A model generated the notes under the pieces. The model was given only the letters and a program-made list of their open reading frames with translations, was not told where the DNA came from and did no database searches. 48,197 nt of DNA from positions 1 through 48,197 of the forward strand of contig JAGXQZ010000012.1 in NCBI GenBank assembly GCA_018336015.1, in the 5' to 3' direction. This stretch comes from Algoriphagus sp. (GTDB lineage Bacteria > Bacteroidota > Bacteroidia > Cytophagales > Cyclobacteriaceae). Positions 17,995-26,800 of the stretch are shown piece after piece (the stretch's first letter is position 1; every line of letters begins with the position of its first letter). The position numbers and the translations under genes are program-made.

Positions 17995-20933
17995 ATTAAT
18001 GCTTCCCAAAGTATCTCCACAGGATGCTTGGCTTTGCGACCCGTACCATCGGCAATTTGATGACGGCAAGAAGTACCCGGCGCAGCGATGACGGTATCTG
18101 CCTCGGCCTTTCTCACTGCTGGAAATAACACCAACTCCCCTACCTGTTGGGACAATTCAAAGTGCTCTGCCTCATAACCAAAGCTTCCAGCCATTCCGCA
18201 GCAACCACTTGGGATCGTTTCCACCGTGTAGTTGGCAGGAAGTGAAAGTATTTTTTGCGTCCAAGTCAAGGAGGAAAGCGCCTTCTGATGGCAATGCCCA
18301 TGCAGCTTGATCTTTTGGGATTTGGAGGTGAAAGACTCAGCTTTAATATTTCCGGCAGCTACTTCCTGTCCGAGAAACTCGTCGATAAACTTGACATGAA
18401 ACTTGAGTTTCTTTGCCGCAGGCACCAAATCCGGACTAACAATTCGTGGGTATTCATCCCGGAAACTCAAAATCGCGGAAGGCTCCAAACCAATCAATGG
18501 GGTATTTCCATCAATCAATTTTTCGAACGTGCGGACGTTGGCTTCTGCATGATTTTTGGCTTTCTGCAACAATCCTTTTGAAAGTGCCGATCGCCCGCTT
18601 TCCTGGTGATCTACGATTTTCACTTCATAGCCGAGTTTCTTCAATAGAGAAATCGCCTTGATACCGATTTGGGTATCGTTATGGTTGGTGAATTCATCGA
18701 CGAAAAAGTACACAGACTTGATCGTTTGGGCAGTTCCTGGAAGAGAAGCATAGTTCTTTTTGTACCACTTTCTCAGACTGATCGGGCTGATTTCTGGCAG
18801 ATTTCGGCTTGGGGCTACGTTCAAGATGGATTTCATCAAGCCACCAGTCAGGGAATTACTGAGAAAGAAATTAGCGATTCCGGGCACTTTGGCTCCCAAT
18901 TCATTCAGCTCATTGATGTAAGCAAAAGCTTTGGAGCGAAGCGGAACCCCGTTGGTTTTTTGGTATTGGTAGAGAAACTCCGCCTTCATGCTCGCCATAT
19001 CTACTCCTGAAGGACACTCCGCCGTACATCCTTTGCAACTCAGACAAAGATCCAAGGCTTCTTTGATCTCGGGATGGTCGAAGGCATTCTCCTTTTTATC
19101 CAAAGTCAAAAACTCACGAAGGGTATTTGCTCTACCACGAACGGTATCACGTTCGTTCCGAGTAGCCATAAAGCTCGGACACATCGTCCCGCCCGAACCC
19201 GGAAGCTTGCGACAGTCTCCTGAGCCGTTACATTTCTCTGCTAAACGAAGAATACCCCCGTCTGCTGAGTAATCAAAAACCGTCTCATGCTCCGGAGTGA
19301 CCATTCCCGGCTCGTAGCGCAGGAACTTATTCATCGGCGCAGCATCCACAATTTTACCGGGATTGAAGATGTTTTTCGGATCCCAGGTGTATTTGATTCG
19401 GCGGAAAAGTTCGTAATTCTTTTCCCCAACCATCAGCGGAATAAAAGCCGCGCGTACTCGTCCATCCCCATGTTCACCGGAAAGCGAACCCTGGTATTTC
19501 TTCACCAACTTGGCCGATGCAAGAGAAATCTGATAAAACTCCTCTACATCCTCGGCCTTTTTCAAATCCAAAATCGGTCTCATGTGGATCTCTCCTGCAC
19601 CTGCATGGGCATAGTGAACCGGATTTTGGTTGAATCCTTTCAGAATCTCATCCAACTCGTCGATGTAATCCGCCAAGTCCTCGATATCCACAGCAGTATC
19701 TTCAATACATGCTACAGCCTTGGGGTCGCCAGGAATGTTGCCCAAGAGTCCCAAACCAGCTGCACGAAGTGCCCAAGCAGAGGCCACTCGGGCAGGCTCA
19801 ATGATCGGGTAGGCATAGCCATAGCCACCTGCTTTCAGGTCGTCTACAAGCGCCTCCCCTTTGGCCATGGTTTCTTCCAGTGTTTTTCCACGAAACTCGA
19901 TCATCAAAATCGCCTTAGGATCACCCTCGACGAAATAGCGGTTTTTGGAGTATTCGATACTTTCCTTGGTACAGTCCAAGATGATTTTATCCATCAGTTC
20001 CACCGCAGTCGCAGGATGCTTCATGGCGACCTGAGCGGATTTCATGCTTTCGTGGATACTTTCAAAATGCGCCGCTACTACGATTTCCACTGGATCTGGA
20101 AGCGGATCGAGGCTGATTTTGATTTCGGTGGTGAAAGCCAAAGTTCCCTCCGAACCCGCCAACAACTTACAGAAGTTGAATTTTTCCTTTCCTTCAAATA
20201 GTTCGGCCTTTAGCAATTCATCCACCGCATAGCCGGTATTGCGTCGGTGTATGGACTTTTTAGGAAACTGGGTGTGGATTTCTTCCCTGATTTCAGGGTT
20301 ATTGAGTTCGTCGAAAATCTGCCGGTAAATCGTTCCTTCGAGGTCTTTTTGCCCACACTTCCGGTCAAAATCGTCTTGGGAGATCTCTCCAAAAACCACC
20401 TTTTTCCCGTCACTGAGAATTGTATTCAAGGAAATAACCTTGTCCCGAGTGACACCATAAACGATGGAAGTTGTCCCAGAGGAATTATTTCCCACCATGC
20501 CACCGATCATCGCCCGGTTGGCAGTGGAAGTGATGGGGCTGAAAAATAGACCATGAGGCTTGAGGTAACGGTTCAGCTCATCTCGAACGACTCCAGGTTG
20601 TACCCGAACCCAACGTTCTTCTTTGTTGAATTCAAGGATTTGGGTGAAATGCTTGGAGACATCGACGACTATGCCGTTTCCCACGCATTGTCCGGCGAGG
20701 GAAGTACCTGCAGTCCGGGGAATCAACGACGTGCCGTGCTCGGTAGCAAAGTGAATGAGTTTTTGGATATCCGACTCGGACTTGGGAAAAGCGACTGCTA
20801 GAGGCATCTCCCGATAGACAGATGCATCGGTGGCGTACAGGGTCCGGATGAGTCGGTCAAACTGCAAACTACCCTCCAGTTGGGTGGCCAGTTTTTCTAA
20901 ATGAGGTACTAGGTTAGGTTGGTTTGAAAGCAT
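17988..20933 (-). CDS. FAD-linked oxidase/Fe-S protein, YdiJ/D-lactate dehydrogenase type
   Basis: Fusion of a GlcD-type FAD oxidase (about residues 30-500) and a GlpC-like iron-sulfur half. The FAD-binding PCMH domain is visible as IPRTAGTSLAGQCVG and MVGNNSSGTTSIVYG. The C-terminal FAD-linked domain includes YAHAGAGEIHMRP and SLSGEHGDGRVRA. Two cysteine groups follow at about 564 (CNGSGDCRKL...MCPS) and 631 (CLSCKGCTAECPSG), then CCGMAGSFGYE near the end. Proteins of this architecture oxidise D-2-hydroxy acids such as D-lactate or D-2-hydroxyglutarate; the substrate here is not resolved. I start at the ATG at 20933, not the TTG two codons upstream; a -7 box ends only 3 bases before it. Confidence 0.88.
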   Translation of the reverse strand: MLSNQPNLVPHLEKLATQLEGSLQFDRLIRTLYATDASVYREMPLAVAFPKSESDIQKLIHFATEHGTSLIPRTAGTSLAGQCVGNGIVVDVSKHFTQILEFNKEERWVRVQPGVVRDELNRYLKPHGLFFSPITSTANRAMIGGMVGNNSSGTTSIVYGVTRDKVISLNTILSDGKKVVFGEISQDDFDRKCGQKDLEGTIYRQIFDELNNPEIREEIHTQFPKKSIHRRNTGYAVDELLKAELFEGKEKFNFCKLLAGSEGTLAFTTEIKISLDPLPDPVEIVVAAHFESIHESMKSAQVAMKHPATAVELMDKIILDCTKESIEYSKNRYFVEGDPKAILMIEFRGKTLEETMAKGEALVDDLKAGGYGYAYPIIEPARVASAWALRAAGLGLLGNIPGDPKAVACIEDTAVDIEDLADYIDELDEILKGFNQNPVHYAHAGAGEIHMRPILDLKKAEDVEEFYQISLASAKLVKKYQGSLSGEHGDGRVRAAFIPLMVGEKNYELFRRIKYTWDPKNIFNPGKIVDAAPMNKFLRYEPGMVTPEHETVFDYSADGGILRLAEKCNGSGDCRKLPGSGGTMCPSFMATRNERDTVRGRANTLREFLTLDKKENAFDHPEIKEALDLCLSCKGCTAECPSGVDMASMKAEFLYQYQKTNGVPLRSKAFAYINELNELGAKVPGIANFFLSNSLTGGLMKSILNVAPSRNLPEISPISLRKWYKKNYASLPGTAQTIKSVYFFVDEFTNHNDTQIGIKAISLLKKLGYEVKIVDHQESGRSALSKGLLQKAKNHAEANVRTFEKLIDGNTPLIGLEPSAILSFRDEYPRIVSPDLVPAAKKLKFHVKFIDEFLGQEVAAGNIKAESFTSKSQKIKLHGHCHQKALSSLTWTQKILSLPANYTVETIPSGCCGMAGSFGYEAEHFELSQQVGELVLFPAVRKAEADTVIAAPGTSCRHQIADGTGRKAKHPVEILWEALIL

Positions 20934-20936
20934 GGT

Positions 20937-20944
20937 CAAAAATA
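20937..20944 (-). promoter_or_regulatory. Candidate -7 box immediately before the dehydrogenase ATG
   Basis: TATTTTTG on the minus strand fits TAnnTTTG and ends 3 bases before the ATG at 20933. Transcription would start at or within a few bases of the start codon, implying a leaderless mRNA. No -33 element is obvious. Confidence 0.4.
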
Positions 20945-20990
20945 GCTTTCTGGATAGATTAAAGAAATGAAATGATCAATTATCCATGAA

Positions 20991-21076
20991 CAAACTCAAT
21001 GGTCAATTATCAATGACCAAACTCAATGATCAAGTATGCCAAACCCTTGATAATTGATCATTGAAAATTGAGTTTG
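20991..21076. repeat. Inverted repeat element built from CAAACTCAAT and TCAATTATCAA words
   Basis: Left copy 20991-21013 and right copy 21047-21076 are complementary, with 17 of 18 bases in the core plus the flanking word CAAACTCAAT/ATTGAGTTTG; the right copy has a 4-base insertion. A third related word set lies at 20967-20990 and another at 21021-21034. It lies between the divergent dehydrogenase and YdcF-type genes. Confidence 0.7.
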
Positions 21077-21122
21077 AAAATTCCATCCTTCCCGCTTTTC
21101 TTTGTCCAAAACCTAAGTCCTA

Positions 21123-21893
21123 ATGTTCTTCTACCTTTCCCAGTTTTTGAGTTTTTTGGCGATGCCGCTTACTATTGTATTGATCCTGATTCTATCAGGG
21201 ACAATTTTTATAAAGAGAAAATGGGGTAAAAAGTTGCTGTGGGCAGGTGTTGGACTTCTACTCTTTTTCACCAATCCTTTCCTTTCCAATTTAGCTTTAT
21301 TGGCTTGGGAGCCTGATTTCAAGTCTTTCGAAGAAATAGAAAATCACGAAATCGGCATTGTCCTCACCGGAGTTACCAACCTGAGCAAAACTGCCTATGA
21401 CCGCACCTTTTTCAACAAAGGAGCAGACCGGATCACCCATGCATTACAACTTTATCGTATGGGCAAAATTAAAAAGATCCTGATCACAGGAGGCACGGGC
21501 CTGAATCCAGTCAATCCTCAATCCGAAGCAGAAGTGTTGAAGCGATTTTTACGGATGACTGGAGTGCCGGAATCGGACATACTCATCGAGGATCAAAGTA
21601 AAAACACGGCCCAAAATGCACAGTTTACACGTGATTTTTTGGAGAAAAACGGAATATCCACTTCTCAGGAATTTGTGCTGATCACTTCTGCTTTTCACAT
21701 GACTCGAGCCAAAGGCTGCTTTGATAAAGTGGGGCTGAATACAGTGACTTTTCCCGTGGATTATTATTCCCACGAAGTCAAATACGATATTCCTGCCTTG
21801 ATTTTCCCCGATGCTGATTCCATTTCCTATTGGCACAAGCTAGTCAAAGAGTGGATCGGAATTTTGATTTACAACCTAGTGGGGTATATGTAA
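21123..21893 (+). CDS. YdcF/ElyC family membrane protein (DUF218)
   Basis: Protein of 256 residues. Two N-terminal hydrophobic helices (about 8-28 and 36-60) place the rest outside the cytoplasmic membrane. The DUF218 domain covers about residues 78-240. Its core motifs are IGIVLTGV near the start, KKILITGGTG in the middle, ESDILIEDQSKNTAQNA, and FVLITSAFHMTRA. E. coli relatives (ElyC, SanA, YdcF) affect envelope and lipid-carrier homeostasis, but the reaction is not defined. The gene stands alone; a repeat element follows 12 bases after the stop. Confidence 0.88.
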   Translation: MFFYLSQFLSFLAMPLTIVLILILSGTIFIKRKWGKKLLWAGVGLLLFFTNPFLSNLALLAWEPDFKSFEEIENHEIGIVLTGVTNLSKTAYDRTFFNKGADRITHALQLYRMGKIKKILITGGTGLNPVNPQSEAEVLKRFLRMTGVPESDILIEDQSKNTAQNAQFTRDFLEKNGISTSQEFVLITSAFHMTRAKGCFDKVGLNTVTFPVDYYSHEVKYDIPALIFPDADSISYWHKLVKEWIGILIYNLVGYM

Positions 21894-21905
21894 AATTCTT
21901 CAGAA

Positions 21906-21932
21906 CTGGCAGGTTTTTGAAACCTGGCAGGT
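21906..21932. repeat. CTGGCAGGT direct repeat with palindromic centre
   Basis: CTGGCAGGT occurs at 21906-21914 and 21924-21932. The middle, 21910-21926, is the palindrome CAGGTTT-TTG-AAACCTG. It lies in the 57-base gap between the convergent YdcF-type and hipA genes. Confidence 0.6.
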
Positions 21933-21950
21933 CTTTCTAGTAGCACCATA

Positions 21951-23252
21951 CTACACCAAAAGCGTAGCCTGAATCGAATCCCTAAGCTTGGGTTCTACCT
22001 TTACCTCCTCCGCAAATTCATTCCATCGCTTCACCGCTTTTCTGACCCGATCGATCTTCTCCTCCGGCTTTTTGATATTCATCTTCCGGGCAACTTCCAA
22101 AAAATCATCGTCAGTGATTCCTTCTCTTTTTCCATTGACTTGAAGGGATTGGCTGCTGACCCACAAGCTTCCCGGTCGATAGGCATGGCAAATGTCATAA
22201 GCGGGGGAAAGGGTCCACTTTCCGCTCTGATCCATCAGGAAAGCAAAGTTTTTGGTATGATCGTCACAATTGCGCGCAAGCACATTGAAGACCATTCTGA
22301 TGAACATCTGTTCTGCTTCCGGGTACGACAATCTCAGCATCCGCATCGTCTCAAACACTTGTTCGTAGCTATACACTCCCACTTGATTGAAATCAAAATG
22401 ACGCATTCCGCAGAGACTTTGCATGTGGATTTTGTCACCGGCATCCGTACGGTCAAAGCGCTTGGTCATAAAGTGCGCCCGGCCATTCTCCTCCAAAATC
22501 CGGGATTCATTCATTTCAATTCCTGCCTCAAGTGCCATCAGGTAATAGGCCATTTCCACCCGGCCGTAGCCTAACGATGCCCCAAATTGACTGTCCATGA
22601 CCCCGTCAAACTTGATCAGCCAGTAAGAAAAACCTGTAGGAGCTTTGACCTGACCGCTTTTTACTTCTCCGGTTTCGGGGTTAAAAGCGATCACTGCCTT
22701 AGCCCGAGCACCACCCGCGGAAGTTCCTATTTTCAGGATATCAGCCAAGGCAGATTCTTCTTCCTTAGATAGATCGGTTTGGAAGCTTTCCCGAGTGTTC
22801 AGGATTTTATTGGCAATCGCTACCAAACTGTCCAGCTCCAAAGTGCTTGAAGTGCCGGTCTCGGAACGGAGCGAAGGCTTGATCTCGAGCGCTCCCACTC
22901 CACGCTTCCCTATAAAACAAAGCAACTCCACAGGGTTCAGACTATCCGTAGGGCGACCGTTTTGAACCAGCCAGGTATTGATCAATTGATTGCCGTATTT
23001 GTCAGGAAGCATATCGGCTAAAAGTCCGGGAAGGCCCTTGAAGGTATCGAAGGCATCATTTCGCCCGCGTCGGATCTCCGGAAAGGTATACAGTCGTTTC
23101 CCTTGTCTCAAAGGCATGGTGACAGGCGCAATATCCCATCCAGAGCGCAAGAAGTCCTGATCAAACTCAAAGCTTGCCAACTGCTGCGCCTCATCCCAAA
23201 GGATCGCTCCAGCCAGCCGATCCCAAAGCCAAACTTCTGCTGCGACTACCAT
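21951..23252 (-). CDS. hipA: HipA-type serine/threonine kinase toxin
   Basis: Type II toxin kinase; E. coli HipA phosphorylates glutamyl-tRNA synthetase and causes persistence, but the target here is unknown. The 433 residues include the N-terminal HipA domain (about 1-105, with FEFDQDFLRSG and LPGLLADMLPDKYGN). The kinase motifs are GTSAGGARAKAVI (Gly-rich loop with a possible regulatory Ser), the SYWLIKFDG strand, the catalytic loop ARNCDDHTKNFAF and the metal-binding SPAYDICHAY. All look intact, so the kinase should be active. The gene overlaps hipB by 7 bases and follows it, the usual order. Confidence 0.93.
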   Translation of the reverse strand: MVVAAEVWLWDRLAGAILWDEAQQLASFEFDQDFLRSGWDIAPVTMPLRQGKRLYTFPEIRRGRNDAFDTFKGLPGLLADMLPDKYGNQLINTWLVQNGRPTDSLNPVELLCFIGKRGVGALEIKPSLRSETGTSSTLELDSLVAIANKILNTRESFQTDLSKEEESALADILKIGTSAGGARAKAVIAFNPETGEVKSGQVKAPTGFSYWLIKFDGVMDSQFGASLGYGRVEMAYYLMALEAGIEMNESRILEENGRAHFMTKRFDRTDAGDKIHMQSLCGMRHFDFNQVGVYSYEQVFETMRMLRLSYPEAEQMFIRMVFNVLARNCDDHTKNFAFLMDQSGKWTLSPAYDICHAYRPGSLWVSSQSLQVNGKREGITDDDFLEVARKMNIKKPEEKIDRVRKAVKRWNEFAEEVKVEPKLRDSIQATLLV

Positions 23253-23581
23253 TCTGAAGGGGGAGGCTCAGCTGCTATATCCATTTTACGAACTCGCTGC
23301 CGCTGATATTTCTTTTGGAGCTTGATGTACTCTAAGGGGCTGATCTGCTGACGGACCTCAAAAGCCTCCAACAACTGCAGCTCATCCAAAACACGAAGCG
23401 CCTGAATCAAGGTCAGCAAATGGACCTTTTCGCCACGCTCAAGCAGGCTGAGGGTAGATCGGCTCATCCCCGCCTCCGTAGCCATCTCGTCCTGAGTCTT
23501 ATTGAGGGTCATCCGCTTCTTTTTGATGAAGTCCCCAATCATCCGGAGAATAGCCATATCTGAAAGCTGTGCAATATCCAT
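23246..23581 (-). CDS. hipB: HipB-type antitoxin, XRE-family regulator
   Basis: DNA-binding antitoxin of 111 residues. A helix-turn-helix of the XRE/Cro type spans about residues 14-70 (IGDFIKKKRMTLNKTQDEMA, then AGMSRSTLSLLERGEK). The C-terminal 40 residues (KLQKKYQRQRVRKMDIAAE) are basic and charged, possibly the HipA contact. It is the first gene of the hipBA operon; overlap with hipA allows coupled translation. A promoter with GAATGA/TCATTC boxes directly upstream suggests autorepression, as in other hip operons. Confidence 0.92.
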   Translation of the reverse strand: MDIAQLSDMAILRMIGDFIKKKRMTLNKTQDEMATEAGMSRSTLSLLERGEKVHLLTLIQALRVLDELQLLEAFEVRQQISPLEYIKLQKKYQRQRVRKMDIAAEPPPSEW

Positions 23582-23591
23582 GACTTAAATA

Positions 23592-23641
23592 TCATTCTTT
23601 AAATCCAAATTTACAATTTTATGAATGAAATATCAATCAAA
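23592..23641 (-). promoter_or_regulatory. hipBA promoter with flanking operator half-sites
   Basis: On the minus strand, TAAATTTG (plus 23606-23613) matches the TAnnTTTG -7 box. A TTG (23634-23636) lies 20 bases upstream as a -33 element. TCATTC near 23592 and GAATGA at 23623-23628 are inverted half-sites on either side of the -7 box. This is inference from spacing and symmetry. Confidence 0.55.
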
Positions 23642-23665
23642 AAATAAGAATAAAGATGATAAACG

Positions 23666-23692
23666 TAAGACGCTAGACATTAGAATCAAGAC
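23666..23692. repeat. Left part of permuted inverted repeat (TAAGACGCTAGAC and GAATCAAGAC words)
   Basis: TAAGACGCTAGAC at 23666-23678 is complementary (12 of 13) to 23810-23822. GAATCAAGAC at 23683-23692 is perfectly complementary to 23824-23833. The word order is not mirrored as in a normal inverted repeat, but swapped. Confidence 0.65.
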
Positions 23693-23757
23693 TTGCCGAT
23701 ATCCAATATTAAATAATACATGAATTATCATTCAATATGATAAAAAAATTAATTACA

Positions 23758-23773
23758 GAATGAAATTTCATTC
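23758..23773. promoter_or_regulatory. Perfect 16-base palindrome GAATGAAATTTCATTC
   Basis: Fully self-complementary, and contains the same GAATGA/TCATTC half-sites seen in the hipBA promoter. A related imperfect palindrome ATCATTCAATATGAT lies near 23728-23742. Plausible upstream HipB binding sites. Confidence 0.5.
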
Positions 23774-23809
23774 ATTAAAAATAGAGTTCAGCTATTTATA
23801 GATCCAAAA

Positions 23810-23874
23810 GTCTAACGTCTTATGTCTTGATTCTTGTGTCTTGGCTCTAGCTATTTGATACCAGATACACGACA
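23810..23874. repeat. Right part of permuted repeat, abutting the helicase stop codon
   Basis: Contains GTCTAACGTCTTA, GTCTTGATTC and further GTCTTG-like words up to the TAG stop of the helicase gene (23875-23877). It is complementary in parts to 23666-23692. Confidence 0.6.
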
Positions 23875-26800
23875 CTAAAATCTTCTGCTCCACTTCCACT
23901 CCCAGTTCCAGCCTTTCTCCTCCAGCAAAATCGGATGATAGGCCATCGCAGCCTTTGCCGTAGGCGCATCAAAAAATCGCTGGTCATCAGTCAAAATCGC
24001 CCGCTGATTCCCTTCCAAATCGGTAAAGATCAAATCCATCACCGCAGAAGGAATTTCTTTTGAAAAACCACTATCTGACTTCAGAAGTTGATTTTTCAAA
24101 CTCCAGTCCAACTCAAAACCAGGCACTTTCACTTCGGGGGGAGGGATTTCTCGGACTTTACTTTGCACTTTCACCCAAGCCAAAAACTCTCTCAGTAAGT
24201 CCAAACCCGGATTGGCAAGCTGACCTGGGCGGAAGTCCTCCGGTTCGATGGAAGAAATCACATGAAGTATTTTCCTTGCCCGCGTGATCGCCACATTCAG
24301 CCGGTTTTCAGCACCCGACTTGCTCAAGAGACCAAAATTCGTCACCAGCTTTCCCTCCCGATTGGGAGCATAGCCCAAAGACAAAATCACCTGATCGAAT
24401 TCATCTCCCTGCACATTTTCGATATTGCGGACTTTGATCGAAGCATCTTGAAAGCCAGCTTTCCATAATTCTTCCCGAATCAACTCCATCTGGAAATAAT
24501 TACCTGTAACAATCCCGATAGAGTCCTGAGGAGCTTCTTTTCGAATAAGCTCAACTCGATTCAAGACGGCATCGGCTTCCATTCGATTGATCTGATTTTC
24601 CCAGATCCCTTCGGTTTTTTCCCAGGAAAAGGGAGTTTTGCTCACCTTGACTGTCTCGTAATCCGGCAAAGTTTCCAGTCGATTTCCATAAAAATGGAAA
24701 TTGGAAAAGTGAATCAATCCTGGATCAGCAGATCTGTAATGTCCTCTCAATTGCAGATTTTCAAAGAAATGAGCTGCCAACTCCAATAAAGACTCGGCTT
24801 CATATTCCATGCCCTCTTCCTCACTTTCCCATTTCACCTGATAAAAATCCGAAGGTCGAAGTTGCTTGGAGTCTCCGGCGACAACGACCTGCTTTCCTCT
24901 CAGCATCGCAGGGAAACCACGTTCCACAGGACATTGAGAAGCCTCGTCGAAAATCACCAAATCAAACACCTGATCCGTCGGAAAAACCGCTGAGACCGTC
25001 TCCGGACTGCCCAACCAGCAGGGAAGAACCCGAAAAACCTCTTCGCCTAATTCGGCAATCAGCTTACGGATGGGCCATTTTTGGCGCTTTTTGCTCACTT
25101 GATGAAGCAAATCCCGATAGGTCAGCCGATTGCCCAAGCGGTTGTATTCCAAATGCTCGGCCACTTGCTCACGAAGCCGAAGCAAAGCTAAATGGCTGGC
25201 ATTTTTTCGCTTATCGAGGATGGCATTTTTGAGTTCGACCATTTCATGACTGAGACGCAGGGAACCCAATTCACACATGACCGGATGCTGCCGCTCGATC
25301 TCCCCGATCCATGCCAGTCTCCAACCATTCCAAAAAGCTTCAATAAGTTGATCCAGATTTATTTCGAAAAAATCCTCTACTAACCGCTCACCCAAATCCC
25401 GGAATTTCCATCCCTCTAAAAACTGATCAAATCCTTTCAGTTCGGCAAAAACGGAGGGCCAGTTCAGCGGATTTTCTGGAAAAACGGCTTCCAAACCCTT
25501 TTCCATCAGTTCTAAAAACTGCGCTTCATTTAACCAAAGTCGAGACGAAACCAAGTGGGAGAACAAGTCTTCAGACCAAATTCGAATCTGATCCAATGCA
25601 GCCCCAAACTCTGAATAGGAAAGCTTTTTCCAATCCAATAATTCTTGAATTTCCGGAACTGCCTCCCAATGCGCTTTCCAAGTGAAAAGCTGATCCACCT
25701 CAATTAAATCTTCGGCAAATTGTCCGCTTAACTTGACGTAAGTAGAAACTGGTAATCCTTCCAATTGTGCTTGAAGGTGGAGTTTTGATTGACATTCCAG
25801 CTGAAGATCAAGCAGATTTTGGGTAGTGAAAGCTAAGCCATTTTGGTTCAGAGTCTGAAAAGCCAAGGGAAATTTGGCCTTTGAAAATTTGGCCTGAAGC
25901 TTTCCAAAAAAGCTTTGCGAAAGCGGAATCAAAGCTTCCAATTCCTTGCTCAAGCTCTCCAAATCCGAACCCAATTCAAACTTCCAGCCTTGAGATGTCT
26001 CGATAGCCTGAATCAGAAACTTTCGGATCTTGGTCAGCGCTTTTTGTTCCTTGGGTTGAAAAATGAAGTTGATATCTTTCTCAGGATTGGAAACCTTCGA
26101 AATTGAAAATTGAAGCTTTTTAACTTTTTCCAAAAAAACCCGATCAGACCAAATAGCTTTCAAAAACGGCTTTGAATTCTCACCATAAAGGAATTGGGGA
26201 AGCTGCTTTCGATGATTTTCCAAATCAATTAAAGACGCAGAAATCTGTGCGAAATCCGAGGGCTGAATCCCAGAAAATGATACTCGCTTTTCCCAAAAGC
26301 TTCCCACAAACCTGTTCTGATACCCTGAAAAAATCCTTAAATCCTGTTCAAATCCTTTTGCATGCTCAACATCCAACTGGATCAATTTGGGGTTGGAGAA
26401 AGCAGGTTGATTCAAATTCGCTTGAAGATAAAGGGCTTTTATAGGAATTCCTGCGAGCTTTTCATCGAAGAGAGCTGTTCGCAACTCTTCAAACTTTCCA
26501 GAAAGCCTCGAAATGGTTTTAGAAAGCAGACTAAGCTCCCGCTCCAATTGAATTGCATCGATTCCACGGTTTTGGCTTTGGTACTCCTCCACCGATTCGA
26601 TCTGGCTTTTGATTTTTCCAAAAAGGTTTTTCTGATCTGCTCGGAAATCATGAACCAAGCCCAAAAATTGACCAAAACCCGCTTTCTTCAATCGCTCAAA
26701 TACCACATCCAAGGCGGCTCGCTTTTGGGAAACCACCAATACCTTTTTGCCACGGGCGATATAATCCGAAACCAGATTGGCAATCAATTGAGACTTTCCC

